NCBI GenBank assembly: GCA_964461815.1 | Contig: CAYWVF010000020.1 | Coordinates: 1-51,993 of the forward strand | Reading direction: 5' to 3' | DNA length: 51,993 nt | From: JAAZBA01 sp964461815 | GTDB lineage: Bacteria; Bacillota; Clostridia; Oscillospirales; QAMX01 | Shown here: one piece after another, positions 48,850 to 51,993 of the stretch | How the letters are laid out: each line of letters starts with the position of its first letter | How positions within the stretch are numbered: position 1 is the stretch's first letter | Made by a program: the position numbers and the translations under genes | Notes under the pieces: model-generated | Told to the model about the DNA's origin: nothing | Databases searched by the model: none | What the model saw: only the letters and a program-made list of their open reading frames with translations

Positions 48850-50532
48850 CTATATTCTTATGCCCTCGATCATAACTATCGTTCCCTCGCCCTGCTGCGT
48901 TTCGATCCGCAGTCCGCACGTTGCACCGAAATAGTATTGCAAGCGTTCGTTGACATTTTTCAATCCGTAGCCTGTTGTATTCTCGGTAAGCACGTCATTT
49001 GCCTGCTTTCTTGTCATTCCGTTTCCGTTATCTATCACCATTATACTTAGCATCTCGTTTATTCGCCTGATCCTGATAGTTATTTTCCCTCGTCTGTCGA
49101 TCAGTCCGTTCATGCCATGGTCAAGTGCATTCTCAACGATGGGTTGCAGCATCAGCTTCAGCACCTTGCAGTTGAGTACGGTCTTGTCAATATCGTACTC
49201 AACGTCGAAGCTATTGTTACTCATGAACAGTCTTATGTCGATGTACGCCTTGACATTTGTCAGCTCCTGTTCAAGTGTTATCACATCCGCACCCTTGCTC
49301 AGTGATGTGCGGTAAAACGTTGCCAGTGTCTGTGCGACCTTCGACAGCTCGTCTGCGCCGCTCTCCATCGCTTTCCAGTTTATCAGCGATAATGTATTGT
49401 AGAGGAAGTGCGGATTGATCTGCGCCTGTAATGATCTCAGCTCCGCCTTACGCACCTTCACATGTGCGCTGTTATTCTCGTCTATCTCATCCTTAAGCCA
49501 ATTCACCAGACGTATAAAACGGCGTGTAAGCGTTCCTATTTCGTCCTGATATTCGTTTGTTATACTTATGTCAAATGATCCCGATTCGATCACGTCAAAT
49601 GCATTTAATAGTCTTCCCAGTACCTTTGAAAGTGCAGTCGAGAATTTGATGCTGATTATAAGTGAGAATATGCACATCACTATCGCCAAGATAAGTGTCG
49701 TTGTAAGTATATTGTCACTGTCGATCACGACCGAACCAGTCGGTACAAAGTAGTAGAATGTCAACTCCGATGAATCTACGATGCCTTTCACCGCCATATA
49801 TCTCTCGTCACCTATCGTCACATAACCGCCTTTTTCCGTAATCGGTTCCATTATTTTATATATATCTTCCGTCGCACAGCTGCACTTGGAATAAAGCATT
49901 TTGCCGTTATTGTCAAAAAGCACGATATTTGCATCCTGTACAATAAGCTGCTCATAGAATTTCTCGGCATTAATTTTAATGTTTATAACGTCTGTCCTCT
50001 TTATGGATGTTAAATAGCTGCAACGCTGTGATGCGTAAATTATGTTTTCATCAAAATACCAATACGGCGTATTGCTATCAAGCGTCGGTGAAACCCTATC
50101 ACCTAGCTGCTCCATATCCTTGATCGGTACTACCAATGTGCTGTATGCAGGATATTTTTTTGATGTGTAAAGCTTGATATCTTCATAATCCGCATTCTGT
50201 CCAACCGTCATTATCAATAGTGGGTGTACGAAATCATCCAGTGCATTTTTCAGTGTAATTATGTCGGTGTACTCATTTTGCATCGTCTGTGATATATGTG
50301 TACTGTATGCGATCGCATTTAGTGATCTATTTACTCTTTCAATTGAGTTTTCAAGGTTTATTTCCATTCTGCTAACAGTCGTTTCGAGAGTAGCAAGTGC
50401 CTGTTCCTGCAGCATTTCACGTGATCTGTAGAACGACATTGAACCAAGCACCAGTATTGGCACAACGGAGATCATAATAAAGATCGTCATCAGTCTGGTA
50501 CGTATTTTTGTATTTCCCATAGCTGCACTCAC
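48850..50532 (-). CDS. YesM-type sensor histidine kinase
   Basis: The 560-residue membrane sensor has helix 1 (about 12-32), an extracellular sensing domain (about 35-270), helix 2 (about 275-296), HAMP (to about 355), the His_kinase domain with phospho-acceptor H375 in QAQINPHFLYNTLSLINW, and a HATPase with DNGNGM and GYGLKNVNERL boxes. This family signals to AraC-type response regulators that activate glycan ABC operons. The start is taken as GTG at 50532, overlapping the regulator's stop as GTGA; an ATG four codons later is possible. The signal may be the sugar loaded on the binding lipoprotein. Confidence 0.93.
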   Translation of the reverse strand: MSAAMGNTKIRTRLMTIFIMISVVPILVLGSMSFYRSREMLQEQALATLETTVSRMEINLENSIERVNRSLNAIAYSTHISQTMQNEYTDIITLKNALDDFVHPLLIMTVGQNADYEDIKLYTSKKYPAYSTLVVPIKDMEQLGDRVSPTLDSNTPYWYFDENIIYASQRCSYLTSIKRTDVINIKINAEKFYEQLIVQDANIVLFDNNGKMLYSKCSCATEDIYKIMEPITEKGGYVTIGDERYMAVKGIVDSSELTFYYFVPTGSVVIDSDNILTTTLILAIVMCIFSLIISIKFSTALSKVLGRLLNAFDVIESGSFDISITNEYQDEIGTLTRRFIRLVNWLKDEIDENNSAHVKVRKAELRSLQAQINPHFLYNTLSLINWKAMESGADELSKVAQTLATFYRTSLSKGADVITLEQELTNVKAYIDIRLFMSNNSFDVEYDIDKTVLNCKVLKLMLQPIVENALDHGMNGLIDRRGKITIRIRRINEMLSIMVIDNGNGMTRKQANDVLTENTTGYGLKNVNERLQYYFGATCGLRIETQQGEGTIVMIEGIRI

Positions 50533-51335
50533 TCATTACCGACATTGTTTTTCAGCTTCGTCGGTGTCATTCCAAATTTGTTTTTGAACTGAGTACAAAA
50601 ATATGAGATATCCCTGTACCCTACTGTTACTGCGACATCTGCTATTTTCATGTTTTTTGATTGAAGTATCTCCTTTGCCTTATCAAGTCGCATATCCATA
50701 AGATACTTCATGACTGTTTTCCCGGTGTATTTTTTGAATATGTATGACAGATATGATGTGGACAGGAACACTCTCGAGGCTATCTCATCCATCGACAGAT
50801 CCATCATGTACTCATTTTGCAGGATCATCAGGACTTCACGTACTACACGATTGGCTGAATTTTCTCTCATATCCATGTTGGAGGATGTCAGCTCGTCCTT
50901 TGTTTTCTGTTCTTCCTCATTTTCGTAAGCAGCCTTGTTCTTCTTTGTAACCTTGTCAAGCACCTTCTTCATGACACGTGCAAATTCGTCCGGCACTACA
51001 GGCTTTAGGATGTAATTTGAGACTCCGTATTCGATGGCTGCCCTCGCATACTCAAATTCGCCGTATGCTGAAATTATTATTGTAACAAGCTCCGGCATGA
51101 TCGAAACTGCGTTTGTTATCAGCGAGATGCCGTCCATGATCGGCATTTTGATATCTGTCATCAGTATGTCCGGCTTATCCTTTACGATCATTGTCAATGC
51201 ATCTCTGCCGTTTTCCGCTTCTAAAATCACTATCGGATCATAGTCTGCGCCATAGCCCTGAAAAACTTTTTGAAAAAGCATTATCATGCCCTTTCTTTCG
51301 ATGTATTCGTCATCTACGATCAATATTTTCGGCAT
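50529..51335 (-). CDS. YesN-type response regulator with AraC DNA-binding domain
   Basis: The 268-residue protein has a receiver domain (1-125; D8/D9, phospho-acceptor D61 in LMTDIKMPIMDG, lysine in YILKPV), a short linker, and a C-terminal AraC helix-turn-helix pair ending FCTQFKNKFGMTP. It is the regulator of the adjacent importer and glycan-breakdown operon. The ATG at 51335 has GGGAGAG about 9 nt upstream; an upstream in-frame ATG at 51389 has no ribosome site. Confidence 0.95.
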   Translation of the reverse strand: MPKILIVDDEYIERKGMIMLFQKVFQGYGADYDPIVILEAENGRDALTMIVKDKPDILMTDIKMPIMDGISLITNAVSIMPELVTIIISAYGEFEYARAAIEYGVSNYILKPVVPDEFARVMKKVLDKVTKKNKAAYENEEEQKTKDELTSSNMDMRENSANRVVREVLMILQNEYMMDLSMDEIASRVFLSTSYLSYIFKKYTGKTVMKYLMDMRLDKAKEILQSKNMKIADVAVTVGYRDISYFCTQFKNKFGMTPTKLKNNVGNE

Positions 51336-51993
51336 CTTTTTTTCTCTCCCATAAAATATATTTCGGAATAAACGTATTCGTTCGATCAAATCAGCTGCTG
51401 TGTTCCGGCTTTGCTGCTGCGGTGGTCTGTGGTTGCGGATGTGATGTTGTGCGTCTTTTGCTGTGGAGTAATGAACTAACCATGTGCTGATATGTGATAG
51501 TCGCTGTTCTTTTTTTGGTATGCTGCTTCGCTTTTTTTGTGAAATTAACTTTACTGATGTTTGCTGCCGTGGTTAGCAATAACCACTTCGTCTTTTGAGT
51601 AATCACTTTACTGTTGTTCGTTTGCTACGGTTATGTACTAACGGCTTTCCGTTTATAGCAATGATCTGCGCCATCTTAGTTTTTTGCAGTGATATACTAA
51701 ACTACTACAGTAATTGTGGTCACTGCTGCGGTAGTGTTTTGGGTAGGATGCTGTGGTTAGCAACAACTATTTTGCCTTTTGAGTAATCAACTTTACTCTT
51801 ATTCGTTTTCACGGTGGTGTTATGGGAAAACAACTTTGCTGCTATTCGTTTTCTACTGTACGGTTTCGAACTGACCACAATAAAGTTTTTGGTAGCTACT
51901 GCGCTGTTGTAAGCCGACAAGTGTGTTATTTTGAGCTTGCTACTGTACGGTTTTAAGCTGTTTGCTGTGCTGTTACAAAATGTATACTTTTTT
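51336..51993. other. Non-coding end region with degenerate repeats
   Basis: About 650 bases carry no credible gene. Composition differs from neighbours: many TGCTG, TTACT and TTCGTTTT words. Four related copies of a motif like CAACTTTACT-TTATTCGT begin at 51546, 51602, 51788 and 51831, and a GGTTAGCAA...CTTTTGAGTAATCA block occurs twice (about 51572 and 51756). Spacings of 56, 186 and 43 bp are not a fixed period and not all multiples of three. Short open frames here are rich in Lys, Thr and Ser and change frame between copies, as expected of decayed repetitive coding sequence. Confidence 0.6.
51546..51849. repeat. Four degenerate copies of a 19-bp motif
   Basis: Copies at 51546, 51602-51620, 51788-51806 and 51831-51849 share ACTTTRCT-x-TTRTTCGT with a few differences. 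The second and third are also followed or preceded by shared flanks (GAGTAATCA). Confidence 0.55.

Noticed and set aside
51546..51849. CRISPR array
   Set aside because: Repeats are imperfect, unevenly spaced (56, 186 and 43 bp) and there are no cas genes nearby.
51391..51920. Two minus-strand open frames of 66-71 codons at the window end
   Set aside because: Low-complexity K/T/S text that changes frame between repeat copies and no ribosome site; treated as degenerate repeats.

Overview
The window looks like a chromosomal segment of a low-to-middle G+C, spore-forming Clostridia member, most likely an Oscillospiraceae/Ruminococcus-type gut or rumen bacterium. The reasons are a canonical Spo0A, a SpoIIR with a sigma-F-like promoter, a paired GltX and GlnS, clostridial small proteins, AGGAGG ribosome sites, and AT-rich TTGACA/TATAAT promoters. 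I saw no prophage, insertion sequence, CRISPR array, tRNA or rRNA.

Layout. 1-3.6 kb: an AraC regulator, then a neutral-ceramidase-like metallohydrolase overlapping a DegT-type aminotransferase. 3.8-9 kb: spo0A; pfkA (minus); nth; a metallophosphoesterase-birA pair (minus); and a cassette of three small unknown proteins. 8.7-13 kb (minus): aminotransferase, trpS, a TagO/WecA-like transferase and a membrane-anchored protein. 13.1-19.5 kb: an RsgI-middle-domain-like protein with a ferritin-like protein; spoIIR; a tightly overlapping yqeG-aroQ-M24 peptidase-PfkB operon (minus); and an unknown protein with a TepA-type ClpP relative. 19.6-29.9 kb: gltX, glnS, a sugar oxidoreductase with two TIM-barrel isomerases, an O-acetylhomoserine sulfhydrylase-type enzyme, gdhA and an M20 peptidase.

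30-41 kb: an FMN riboswitch controlling ribU; a candidate small RNA; a fused mannose-6-phosphate isomerase/HAD phosphatase; an isomerase; secA; rpe; ychF; a DUF1624 membrane protein; a polysaccharide deacetylase; a CE15-like esterase; and a decayed esterase fragment. 41-51.4 kb (minus): a glycan-uptake island made of a YesN/YesM two-component system, two LplB/LplC-type permeases, a lipoprotein binding protein, a beta-propeller protein, a heparinase II/III protein and a divergent AroD-fold enzyme. The last 0.65 kb is non-coding, with degenerate repeats.

How the parts fit. Most of the window is housekeeping (glycolysis, pentose phosphate, shikimate, aminoacylation, secretion, wall-linkage synthesis, nitrogen assimilation) plus sporulation control. 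The clearest accessory system is the 41-51 kb island, which reads as sensing, import and lyase-type breakdown of an acidic, probably uronate-containing, glycan. The most unusual signals are two short hairpins of near-identical stem sequence placed between Shine-Dalgarno and start codon (genes at 8096 and 37218), the ManA-HAD fusion, a possible terminated small RNA near 31.0 kb, and the AroD-like protein that has kept the Schiff-base lysine and histidine but lost other active-site positions.
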